Source of the DNA: Succinivibrio dextrinosolvens
GTDB lineage: Bacteria; Pseudomonadota; Gammaproteobacteria; Enterobacterales; Succinivibrionaceae
Direction: 5' to 3'
DNA: 64,000 bases
Assembly (NCBI RefSeq): GCF_900116345.1
Contig: NZ_FPAH01000009.1
Coordinates: 1-64,000, forward strand
The translations under genes were made by a program, and so were the position numbers. The stretch's first letter is position 1; the number at the start of each line of letters is the position of its first letter. The notes beneath the pieces were generated by a model that ran no database searches, was not told the origin of the DNA, and was given only the letters and a program-made list of their open reading frames with translations. Positions 9,096 through 16,442 of this stretch are shown here, one piece after another.

Positions 9096-10091
9096 ATGGA
9101 TAAGGTTTGTATCATTGCTGAGGCAGGAGTTAACCATAACGGAAATTTTGAGCTTGCCAAACGATTGATTGAGGTTGCAAAAGAATCTGGGGCTGATTAT
9201 GTCAAGTTTCAAACTTTTATTCCAGAGGCGGGGGTTTCAAAATATGCCCCAAAAGCTGAATACCAAAAGAATACAACTGTATCTTCTGAATCTCAATTAG
9301 AAATGGTAAAGAAATTATGTTTGCCATTTGATTCTTTTATAGAGCTAAAGAAATACTGTGATTATTTGGAAATTGGTTTTATTTCTACTCCATTTGATTT
9401 TGATAGTATTGATTTTCTAGAAAGTCTTAATATGGATTTTTGGAAAATTCCTTCCGGTGAAATTAATAATCTTCCTTATTTAGAAAAGATTGCTAAAACA
9501 AAACGTAAAGTTGTGATGTCGACTGGAATGAGCAGTATGACCGAAGTTAAAGCAGCAATATCTATTCTAGAAAAAAACGGAGCATCAGATATCTCTATTC
9601 TTCATTGTAATACACAATATCCCACTCCATTTTCAGATGTTAATTTGAATGTGCTTAGTTCTCTAAGAAAACTTGGTAAGAGAGTTGGCTATTCCGACCA
9701 TACTTTAGGTATTGAGGTCCCAATCGCAGCTGTAGCATTAGGCGCATCAATTATTGAAAAACATTTTACTTTATCAAACAAAATGGAAGGTCCAGACCAT
9801 AAATCTAGTTTAGAACCATATGAATTAAAAAAGATGGTTGATTCCATAAGAAATATTGAACAGTCGTTGGGAACTGGAGAAAAGAGAATAACGGATTCTG
9901 AAAAAGATAATCTTTTGATCGCCCGCAAAAGTATAGTTGCTAAAACTAAAATAAAAAAAGGAGATGTTTTTTCTGTTAATAATATTACTGTGAAAAGACC
10001 TGGTACAGGACTTTCTCCCATGAGATGGTATGACGTTATAGGAAATATATCTAAGAAAGATTATTCTGAGGACGAGTTAATTGAACTATGA
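9096..10091 (+). CDS. legI: Legionaminic acid synthase (LegI/NeuB family)
   Basis: A 331-residue nonulosonic-acid synthase that condenses a 6-carbon N-acetylated sugar with phosphoenolpyruvate. The TIM-barrel start EAGVNHNGNFELA, KFQTF, STPFDFDS and IEKHFTL motifs are present. NKMEGPDHKSSLEP matches the NeuB/LegI subgroup rather than PseI. A C-terminal SAF (antifreeze-like) domain with KRPGTGLSP closes the protein. A good AGGA site lies 8 bases before the ATG. Its end overlaps legG by four bases (ATGA), and legG supplies its substrate. A NeuB role in sialic acid synthesis is less likely because legB, legC and ptmE are present. Confidence 0.88.
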   Translation: MDKVCIIAEAGVNHNGNFELAKRLIEVAKESGADYVKFQTFIPEAGVSKYAPKAEYQKNTTVSSESQLEMVKKLCLPFDSFIELKKYCDYLEIGFISTPFDFDSIDFLESLNMDFWKIPSGEINNLPYLEKIAKTKRKVVMSTGMSSMTEVKAAISILEKNGASDISILHCNTQYPTPFSDVNLNVLSSLRKLGKRVGYSDHTLGIEVPIAAVALGASIIEKHFTLSNKMEGPDHKSSLEPYELKKMVDSIRNIEQSLGTGEKRITDSEKDNLLIARKSIVAKTKIKKGDVFSVNNITVKRPGTGLSPMRWYDVIGNISKKDYSEDELIEL

Positions 10092-11242
10092 AAATGATTG
10101 CTATTGTGACTACTACAAGGGCAGAATACGGATTATTATCTCCATTGATTAAGAATCTACGGAAATATGAATGTAGTGATTTTAAAGTTGAATTAATTGT
10201 TACTGGGACACATTTAAGTACTGAATTTGGCAAGACTGTTGATGAGATAGATGATCGTATAGATTGTTTTGTTAACACTCCGACTGATTCTTTTTCTGCC
10301 ACAGATATTGCTCATAATCAATCTGTTTATTTGACAGAGTTCACAAAAATTTTTTCTGATAAATCATATTCCGCATTAATTCTTCTCGGCGATAGATACG
10401 AAATCCTTCCTGTAGCTATAGCTGCATGCTTAACTCACACTCCAATTTTTCACCTCTGCGGAGGGGATACTACAGAAGGAGCTATAGATGAATGGATAAG
10501 ACATTCAATAACTAAGATGAGCTATCTTCATTTTGTCACAAATGAGGAAAGTAGACGAAGAGTTATTCAACTAGGTGAAGCCCCCCAGAGAGTATTTAAT
10601 TATGGCTCGACTTCTGTTGAGAATATTTTGAATAAAGCCAATATGAGTAAGGAAGAAGCTCTTAAAAGCGTTGGACTTGTAGATTGTGATTATGCACTTT
10701 GTACATATCATCCAGTTACTATGGAAGACGACGTAATTGATGATATGTTGGAGAGTTTCTTTTCTGCAATTGATAATTTTCCTTCCTTACATTTCATTAT
10801 TACAAAGTCTAATGCAGATCTTGGTGGATCAAGAATTAATGGTTTACTGGAGGAATTTGCAAAACGTAACGCAAATGTTCATGTGTTCTCTTCTCTAGGA
10901 GTAAGACGCTATCTTTCTCTTATGAAGTATTCTAAATTTGTTTTGGGAAATTCATCAAGCGGAATTATTGAAGCTCCATGTCTACATATTCCAACAGTAA
11001 ATATTGGGGACAGACAAAAAGGAAGAGCTTTATCCGAAAGTATTATAAATTGTGGAACATCTTCTAAGGACATAGTGTTAGCTATGGAAAAAGCTTTGTC
11101 TAAAGAGTTTATTAATGTATGTAAAGTAACAGGTTGTCCTTATGGTGATGGAGGATCTTCTGAAAAAATCTCATATAAAGTTATTGAAGTTTTGAAGTTT
11201 GGAGGAATAGTTCTCAAGAAAAAGTTTTTTGATTTAGTATAG
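10088..11242 (+). CDS. legG: LegG/NeuC-type hydrolysing NDP-sugar 2-epimerase
   Basis: A 384-residue member of the UDP-N-acetylglucosamine 2-epimerase (hydrolysing) family. It has TTRAEYGLLSPLI at the N-terminus, the GTHLS loop, LGDRYEILP, the catalytic-region HLCGGDTTEGAIDE, and the C-terminal nucleotide site FVLGNSSSGIIEAP. It should release the nucleotide from the diacetamido sugar and invert C2, giving the free sugar used by LegI. The first ATG overlaps the legI stop, which implies translational coupling. GDP specificity is inferred from PtmE in the same cluster. Confidence 0.88.
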   Translation: MKMIAIVTTTRAEYGLLSPLIKNLRKYECSDFKVELIVTGTHLSTEFGKTVDEIDDRIDCFVNTPTDSFSATDIAHNQSVYLTEFTKIFSDKSYSALILLGDRYEILPVAIAACLTHTPIFHLCGGDTTEGAIDEWIRHSITKMSYLHFVTNEESRRRVIQLGEAPQRVFNYGSTSVENILNKANMSKEEALKSVGLVDCDYALCTYHPVTMEDDVIDDMLESFFSAIDNFPSLHFIITKSNADLGGSRINGLLEEFAKRNANVHVFSSLGVRRYLSLMKYSKFVLGNSSSGIIEAPCLHIPTVNIGDRQKGRALSESIINCGTSSKDIVLAMEKALSKEFINVCKVTGCPYGDGGSSEKISYKVIEVLKFGGIVLKKKFFDLV

Positions 11243-11281
11243 CTAAACATATATATTAACATCTTGAATTTGGTAACTATT

Positions 11282-12406
11282 ATGAAATATTGTACTAAGT
11301 GTGTAATGCCTGATACCCGTCCAGGTATATCTTTTAATGAAGATGGCGTTTGCTCTGCCTGTCAGTCATATGAGAGAAGAAAAAGTATCAATTGGGAAAA
11401 TCGTTATAAAGAATTTGAAAAAATATGCGATAAATATAGAGGAATTAATGGTAAGGGAAATCCTGATTGTGCTGTAGCTGTTTCAGGAGGAAAGGATTCT
11501 CATTTTCAGGTTCATCTAATGAAGAACGTGATGAAAATGAATCCAATACTGTTTTCAGTTGAAGACAACTTCCCAATGACTAATGCGGGAATTCATAATC
11601 TCAAGAATATTTCGGAAGAATTTGGTTGCTCTATTATAAGTCTTAAGCCAAATATAAAGGCTCAGAAGGCAATTATGCGCTATATGTTTGAGAAGTATGG
11701 CAAGCCAACATGGTATATAGATAGATGTATATACACATATCCTCTTATGATGGCTTCAAAATTTAACACTTCTCTTTTGGTTTATGGTGAGAACGTCAGC
11801 TATGAATATGGTGGAGCGGACGCTAAGGAAACTTATTCTGCAAAAGAACAGTTAAATAACGGAGTAGCCTCTGGAATTGATGACAGTGAGTTGATTCAGA
11901 ACTGTAACGGAGATGTTACTTTAGATGATCTTTATTTAACAAAAGCGCCAAGTCCAGAAGTCTTAGATAAGCTTGACCCAATCTATATTTCATATTTTTT
12001 ACCATGGAACAGCTTTAAGAATTACGAGTTTGCCAGAAAACTTGGCTTTCATGATTTGACTCATGAGTGGGACAGAACTCACCATGTTGAGAACTTTGAT
12101 CAGGTTGATAGTCGAGCTTACCTTGTTCATCCTTGGTTAAAATATCCAAAATTTGGTCATGCTACTGCTACAGATTATGCGTCTAGAATGGTTCGTTATG
12201 GACTAATATCTAGAGATGAGGCTGTAAAACTAGTAAAAGAGCATGACAGTAAGCTGGATCCTTTAGCTGTTAGAGATTTTTGTCAATTCTGCGGTTATAA
12301 AGAGTATGAGTTTTGGAAAATAATTGATTCTTTATATAACAGAGAAATATTTGTTAAAGATGAGCTTGACAGATGGGTATTAAAGCATCCTGTTTGGGAA
12401 GATTAA
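11282..12406 (+). CDS. N-acetyl sugar amidotransferase, PtmG/PseA-like
   Basis: About 374 residues from the ATG at 11282; an upstream in-frame TTG at 11264 is less likely. The protein has an N-terminal Cys pair region (CTKCVMPDTRPG, CSAC), an ATP pyrophosphatase PP-loop SGGKDS near residue 76, and a second Cys pair in CQFCGY, which together suggest a zinc site. This is the signature of N-acetyl sugar amidotransferases (PtmG, PseA, WbpG) that turn an N-acetyl into an acetamidino group. In context it would make an acetamidino-legionaminic acid. A WbpH-like amidotransferase partner supplying ammonia is not present next to it, so glutamine hydrolysis may come from elsewhere. Confidence 0.85.
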   Translation: MKYCTKCVMPDTRPGISFNEDGVCSACQSYERRKSINWENRYKEFEKICDKYRGINGKGNPDCAVAVSGGKDSHFQVHLMKNVMKMNPILFSVEDNFPMTNAGIHNLKNISEEFGCSIISLKPNIKAQKAIMRYMFEKYGKPTWYIDRCIYTYPLMMASKFNTSLLVYGENVSYEYGGADAKETYSAKEQLNNGVASGIDDSELIQNCNGDVTLDDLYLTKAPSPEVLDKLDPIYISYFLPWNSFKNYEFARKLGFHDLTHEWDRTHHVENFDQVDSRAYLVHPWLKYPKFGHATATDYASRMVRYGLISRDEAVKLVKEHDSKLDPLAVRDFCQFCGYKEYEFWKIIDSLYNREIFVKDELDRWVLKHPVWED

Positions 12407-12430
12407 TGCGTTAACTTGATAGATTGATAT

Positions 12431-13132
12431 ATGAAAAATATTGCAATTATTACCGCTAGGAGTGGCTCAAAAGGGATTAAAGATAAAAATATTAAAGATC
12501 TGTGTGGACAGCCTTTAATGGCTTATAGTATCGAAGCCGCAATTCGATCAGGAAAGTTTGATGAAATTATGGTTTCAACTGATTCTGAAAAGTATGCAGA
12601 AATCGCCATTAAATATCATGCAAAAGTCCCTTTTTTAAGATCACAAAAAAATTCTTCTGATAGCGCTTCCAGCTGGGATACAGTTGAGGAAGTCCTTACT
12701 GAATACAAAAAGAAAGGGCAATTATATGATTCATTTTGTCTGCTTCAACCTACTTCTCCTCTAAGAACTGCAGAAGATATTGTGCTTGCTTATGATATAT
12801 TTGAAAAGAAATCTGCAGGAGCAGTCGTTTCAGTTTGTGAGACAGAACATTCTCCATTACTTTGTGGAAAATTGCCAAAAGATAATCAATTTACTAATTT
12901 TGTGGATAGTACTCTTCTTAAAAGAAGGCAGGATATGGATAAGTTTTACCGTATCAATGGAGCTATATATATCGTTGATTGTAAGAAATTTAGTAATAAC
13001 TTAAATCTTTACAAAGAAGGAAATTACGCTTATATAATGCCTAGAGATAGAAGTGTCGATATAGACTCAGATATAGATTTTGAAATAGCAAAAATCTTAT
13101 TTTTACACCAAAATTCAGAAAAGTCTTTTTAA
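12431..13132 (+). CDS. legF: CMP-legionaminic acid synthetase (LegF/NeuA family)
   Basis: A 233-residue CMP-nonulosonate cytidylyltransferase. The CTP-binding start ITARSGSKGIKDKN and the LLQPTSPLR motif are typical, as is the late DIDSDIDFEIA metal/dimer region. It activates legionaminic acid as the CMP-sugar used by Maf proteins. The gene follows the amidotransferase by 24 bases and is the last of the plus-strand block, completing the pathway. Assignment to LegF rather than NeuA or PseF rests on the adjacent legI and legG. Confidence 0.87.
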   Translation: MKNIAIITARSGSKGIKDKNIKDLCGQPLMAYSIEAAIRSGKFDEIMVSTDSEKYAEIAIKYHAKVPFLRSQKNSSDSASSWDTVEEVLTEYKKKGQLYDSFCLLQPTSPLRTAEDIVLAYDIFEKKSAGAVVSVCETEHSPLLCGKLPKDNQFTNFVDSTLLKRRQDMDKFYRINGAIYIVDCKKFSNNLNLYKEGNYAYIMPRDRSVDIDSDIDFEIAKILFLHQNSEKSF

Positions 13133-13246
13133 GAAATAAGAGAGATATTGTGTATGTAGTCTAGATTTAATTTATATGTTATAAGAATTGGATGAGCTTT
13201 GTTGAGTAAAACTCTTTGTTAATGCTTACTTATATGTTTGCTTAAG

Positions 13247-13362
13247 GTTAATCAATTTGTTCGAAAAATGTAAGCTTTCATTATCTAATGAGTCCAGTTG
13301 TTCAAGTACAGCGCATTCTGAATCATTTCTCTGTCTCCATGATTCCCAATGTCGTATTCTTT
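13247..13362 (-). pseudogene. Decayed 3' fragment of an AAA-ATPase/PD-(D/E)XK gene
   Basis: Read on the minus strand, the fragment begins with KEYDIGNHGDREMIQ, which aligns with REYGIENHGDRELIQ near the C-terminus of the intact AAA-ATPase at 18765-20384. DNA similarity continues to the equivalent stop codon: the minus-strand ends contain TTCGA and CAAAT in both copies. The fragment carries an in-frame TAG and an indel, and no upstream part of the gene is present. It is a relic of a third family member, inserted or left between legF and the second synthase gene. Confidence 0.75.
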
Positions 13363-13402
13363 TTTAACTAAGGAATCACAAACGAAAGGAAAGCTTTTTG
13401 TC

Positions 13403-14446
13403 TTAAATCTTATCCCAGGTTAAAATATCATCTTCATTTAATGTTACTAAAGCTTTTCTTCCAATTACTATATTTGCGTATTTTGGAGAAATTCCCGTCC
13501 CCGGTCTTTTTGCAATTAGATCCTCTGCTTTTATAGATTCACCTTGTTTTATGCTTCTCGTTAGAACAAGAGATCTTCTTGCTTCTTTTCTTGGAATAAG
13601 TTCGCAATCTAATAAAGTTTTTTCTTCCGATCCAAGTAGCTCACTTATAAGTCTGAAGTTTTTTACCGCTAAGCTGAAATCTTTGGGATCACCTGCATGG
13701 TAATGGTCATTTCCCTTTAAATTTTTATCTAAAGTAAAATGCTTTTCAATTATTTCTGCCCCAAGCAAATATGCAGTTGTTAAGGTTGTCATGCATTCAT
13801 CTGGGGCTACGTGATCGCTGTATCCGATTTTCAGATTAGGATAGATTTCTTTTAATCTTTTTATAAAATTAAGGTTTGCATCATTAGGTTCTGTTGGATA
13901 GGATAGTACACAGTGGAGTAAACTGATATCAGAACATCCAGATTTTTTTAATGTTCTTACAGCTTCGTCAATTTCTGAAATGTAAGATGCCCCTGTGGAT
14001 AGTACTACAGGCTTTCCTTTTGCTCCTATATGCGATATAAAGGGAAGGTTACTCAGATCTGAAGAGGATATTTTATAGAAATCTACCATATTCTCTAAAT
14101 AATCTGCAGAAGCATAGTCAAAAGGAGTGGATGTGAAATCAACCTTTAGAGAATGAGCATATTTGGATAATTCTAAATAATCCTCTTCATTAAAACTGTC
14201 AAATTTTTGAAATAGTTCATACTGACTTTTTGTTGATTCTTTAGTTGTATCCCAGTATGCAGGAGAGTTTTTGGATGCTAGAGTTTTTGCCTTGTATGAT
14301 TGAAACTTTACGCAGTCAACCCCTGAATCTACTGCTTTTTTTATATAAAGTTTAGCTGACTCAAGTGGGCTGATATCCATCTTTTTTGCTGTATCGTAGA
14401 AGTTAACTCCTATTTCAGCTATAAGATAAGGTTTGTTTTTTTTCAT
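13403..14446 (-). CDS. Second nonulosonic acid synthase (PseI/NeuB-like)
   Basis: A 347-residue NeuB-family synthase with a TIM barrel (IAEIGVNFYD, KFQSYKAKTLASKNSPAYWD, STPFDY, IEKHFTLDKN) and a C-terminal SAF domain (KRPGTGISP). It differs from LegI at the specificity loop: GNDHYHAGDPKDF replaces GPDHKSSLEP. This loop is also unlike the usual PseI form, so the product may be pseudaminic acid or another nonulosonate. An AAGG site precedes the ATG. It follows the fused cytidylyltransferase-PseG gene by 22 bases in the same direction, so the two form one operon that supplies, condenses and activates one sugar. No PseB, PseC or PseH homologue accompanies it in this window. Confidence 0.8.
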   Translation of the reverse strand: MKKNKPYLIAEIGVNFYDTAKKMDISPLESAKLYIKKAVDSGVDCVKFQSYKAKTLASKNSPAYWDTTKESTKSQYELFQKFDSFNEEDYLELSKYAHSLKVDFTSTPFDYASADYLENMVDFYKISSSDLSNLPFISHIGAKGKPVVLSTGASYISEIDEAVRTLKKSGCSDISLLHCVLSYPTEPNDANLNFIKRLKEIYPNLKIGYSDHVAPDECMTTLTTAYLLGAEIIEKHFTLDKNLKGNDHYHAGDPKDFSLAVKNFRLISELLGSEEKTLLDCELIPRKEARRSLVLTRSIKQGESIKAEDLIAKRPGTGISPKYANIVIGRKALVTLNEDDILTWDKI

Positions 14447-14468
14447 TTTGTCTGTACCTTTAAGAAAT

Positions 14469-16076
14469 TTAAATAGAATTTATCAGACTCATTACTTTCT
14501 TTCTTCCATTTCTAAGATCATGGCTTAATAACTTGTTCTGTAAAGATATTCTGCTTTCGTAGGATAAAGACAAATACATTTTTAAATTGCTTTCAATTAA
14601 GTCTTGATCCGGCTTCATACCCAAATAGTTGAATCCATTTTCTATTCTTTCGAAATTGTGAGTTTCTTCTTTCTGATTCTGGGCGATGACAATAAGAGGT
14701 ATTCCTAACAGAGCCAGCTCGAATGCAGTTCTTCCTCTAGAGGTTATTCCTATATCGCATTCACTCATCAGCTCTGGCATATTATTTACATCATAGATTA
14801 CTTTTATGTTTGATAATCTGTTAAATGACAGCAGTTCACAAACATTGTTTTTTGACTTGCCCAAGACTACAGTAAACTTATAATTTCTATAATCTTCCTT
14901 GGAAATAATTTGTAGTAAAGTATCTGTATAGTTCTGAGGATCTGCTCCTCCAAAAGATATAAATATTTTTTTTACGCTCTTTTTTATTTTTATTGGTGGA
15001 TAAAATAGGAAAGGTTTTCCGCAGATATAGTAATTTTCTCCGGTTTTAATTTTAGGTGAATTAATTAAATTATCTTCGTACAAAGCATTGATCACCAAAT
15101 CTGCGATGTTGACACCTTCACCAATGTCCTCAAAATTTACGATTTTGCTCTTTGGAAGTATCTTCCTTAAAGCAATCATGTAATCTATAGAGGTTGAAAG
15201 AATATCGTTGATAAAAATATCATACTTTTCTTTTTCAGCTCTTTTAAACAGGTCCGTTATCCCATTCACAGGAATCAGAGAATGCTTCGTCTGTCCAAAA
15301 ATAGAAGGATCAGTCTGATTAATATCGAAATAGATATCAGGAGGAGTGTAAAATTCATCTGCAATCTCTAAAGCTCTATATACATGCCCCAATCCTCTTT
15401 GTTTGTTTCCATTTACATAAATTGCCACTTTTTTTAAGTTAAGCAGATACTCTGCAACAAGAAGATCTGGAAAACTGTCGATATCAAGGGCTTCTTTTTC
15501 TGGCAACTCATAAATCTCTGTCCTTCTTCCAATTCTGGTGTTCTTTGTAACTATATCTGCTCTGGAGATTACAAAGGCTCCTGTCTCAACGTAGTTAGCA
15601 GGAAGCTGCTGTCGGTTTAATCTTTTTTCGTAATTAGGTATTTTGTTTCCCTGGTCTTCTTTCCATGATAGATGTGGTTTATTTACAGCAGAAATAAGTG
15701 TATCCAGTTTTTTTTCAATGGCAAATTGTATAGCCTTGTCTAGGGTAGAAATACTTAGGGTAGGTGATGTTGGCTGAAGAGTGATAATGTAATCCCAGTT
15801 TTCTTTTTTATCAATAGCATCAAAAATTACAGGATCAAGGGTTACATTATCTTTACACAGCTCATTGTTTCTCTTATGAACCTTTACTCCCATCTGTTTT
15901 GCTATGAGTCCGACTTCAGTTGAGTCTGTTGAAACAACAATATCCGTAATATAAGTTGATTTGATAGCATTATTTATTGAGTAATAAATCAGTGGTCTTG
16001 CACCAATTATTCTCAAGTTTTTGTTTGGTATTCCTTTAGAGCCTGCTCTTGCTGGTATAACTGCCAATATTTTCAT
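14469..16076 (-). CDS. Fused CMP-nonulosonate cytidylyltransferase and PseG-like hydrolase
   Basis: A 535-residue two-domain protein. Residues about 1-225 are a NeuA/PseF-type cytidylyltransferase (IPARAGSKGIPNKN, LQPTSPTL, ALDIDSFPDL). Residues about 230-535 resemble PseG, the UDP-sugar hydrolase of pseudaminic acid synthesis, with GNKQRGLGHVYRALEIA, FISFGGADPQN and the C-terminal SRGRTAFELALLGIP nucleotide site. The protein thus combines the step before and the step after the synthase encoded directly downstream. In Campylobacter PseF and PseG are separate proteins. The fusion joint is continuous, with no sign of sequencing error. The ribosome site is weak. Substrate identity is not fixed by the sequence. 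Confidence 0.85.
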   Translation of the reverse strand: MKILAVIPARAGSKGIPNKNLRIIGARPLIYYSINNAIKSTYITDIVVSTDSTEVGLIAKQMGVKVHKRNNELCKDNVTLDPVIFDAIDKKENWDYIITLQPTSPTLSISTLDKAIQFAIEKKLDTLISAVNKPHLSWKEDQGNKIPNYEKRLNRQQLPANYVETGAFVISRADIVTKNTRIGRRTEIYELPEKEALDIDSFPDLLVAEYLLNLKKVAIYVNGNKQRGLGHVYRALEIADEFYTPPDIYFDINQTDPSIFGQTKHSLIPVNGITDLFKRAEKEKYDIFINDILSTSIDYMIALRKILPKSKIVNFEDIGEGVNIADLVINALYEDNLINSPKIKTGENYYICGKPFLFYPPIKIKKSVKKIFISFGGADPQNYTDTLLQIISKEDYRNYKFTVVLGKSKNNVCELLSFNRLSNIKVIYDVNNMPELMSECDIGITSRGRTAFELALLGIPLIVIAQNQKEETHNFERIENGFNYLGMKPDQDLIESNLKMYLSLSYESRISLQNKLLSHDLRNGRKKVMSLINSI

Positions 16077-16442
16077 ATCAGTTCAATTGAAAAAGTATTT
16101 ATTTCCAGGGAAATAATATGCTCCTTGTTTTATGAAAATAAAAATGAGGAGACACAAAAATTCATTAAAAATGATAACTGTATTCATATTCTAATCTGTT
16201 TTTTATAAAAAAAATTGTGGCCTAATTCAATTGTTACATAAAATCAGATATACAGAAATAGAAACTAATGTTTTGGAGCCTGTGTTTTTTAGCATTCTGT
16301 ATGTTGAACACAGGCCTTTACGTTGAATTACAATGTGACCTATGTCCTTATTATTTTGTCGCCGTACTTTTTTTATGTTTACAGCGTTTATTATTAATAA
16401 CTGGATGAACTTTAAGTCATTTTACGGGTGTTGGACTTATTT
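16077..16442. other. Divergent intergenic region with inverted repeat
   Basis: This 366-base AT-rich region separates the minus-strand cytidylyltransferase-PseG operon from the plus-strand Maf gene, so it should carry both promoters. A perfect 9-base inverted repeat, GCCTGTGTT at 16278-16286 and AACACAGGC at 16307-16315, encloses 20 bases and lacks a T tract on either side. An operator or RNA hairpin is more likely than a terminator. No other gene is seen. Confidence 0.55.
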
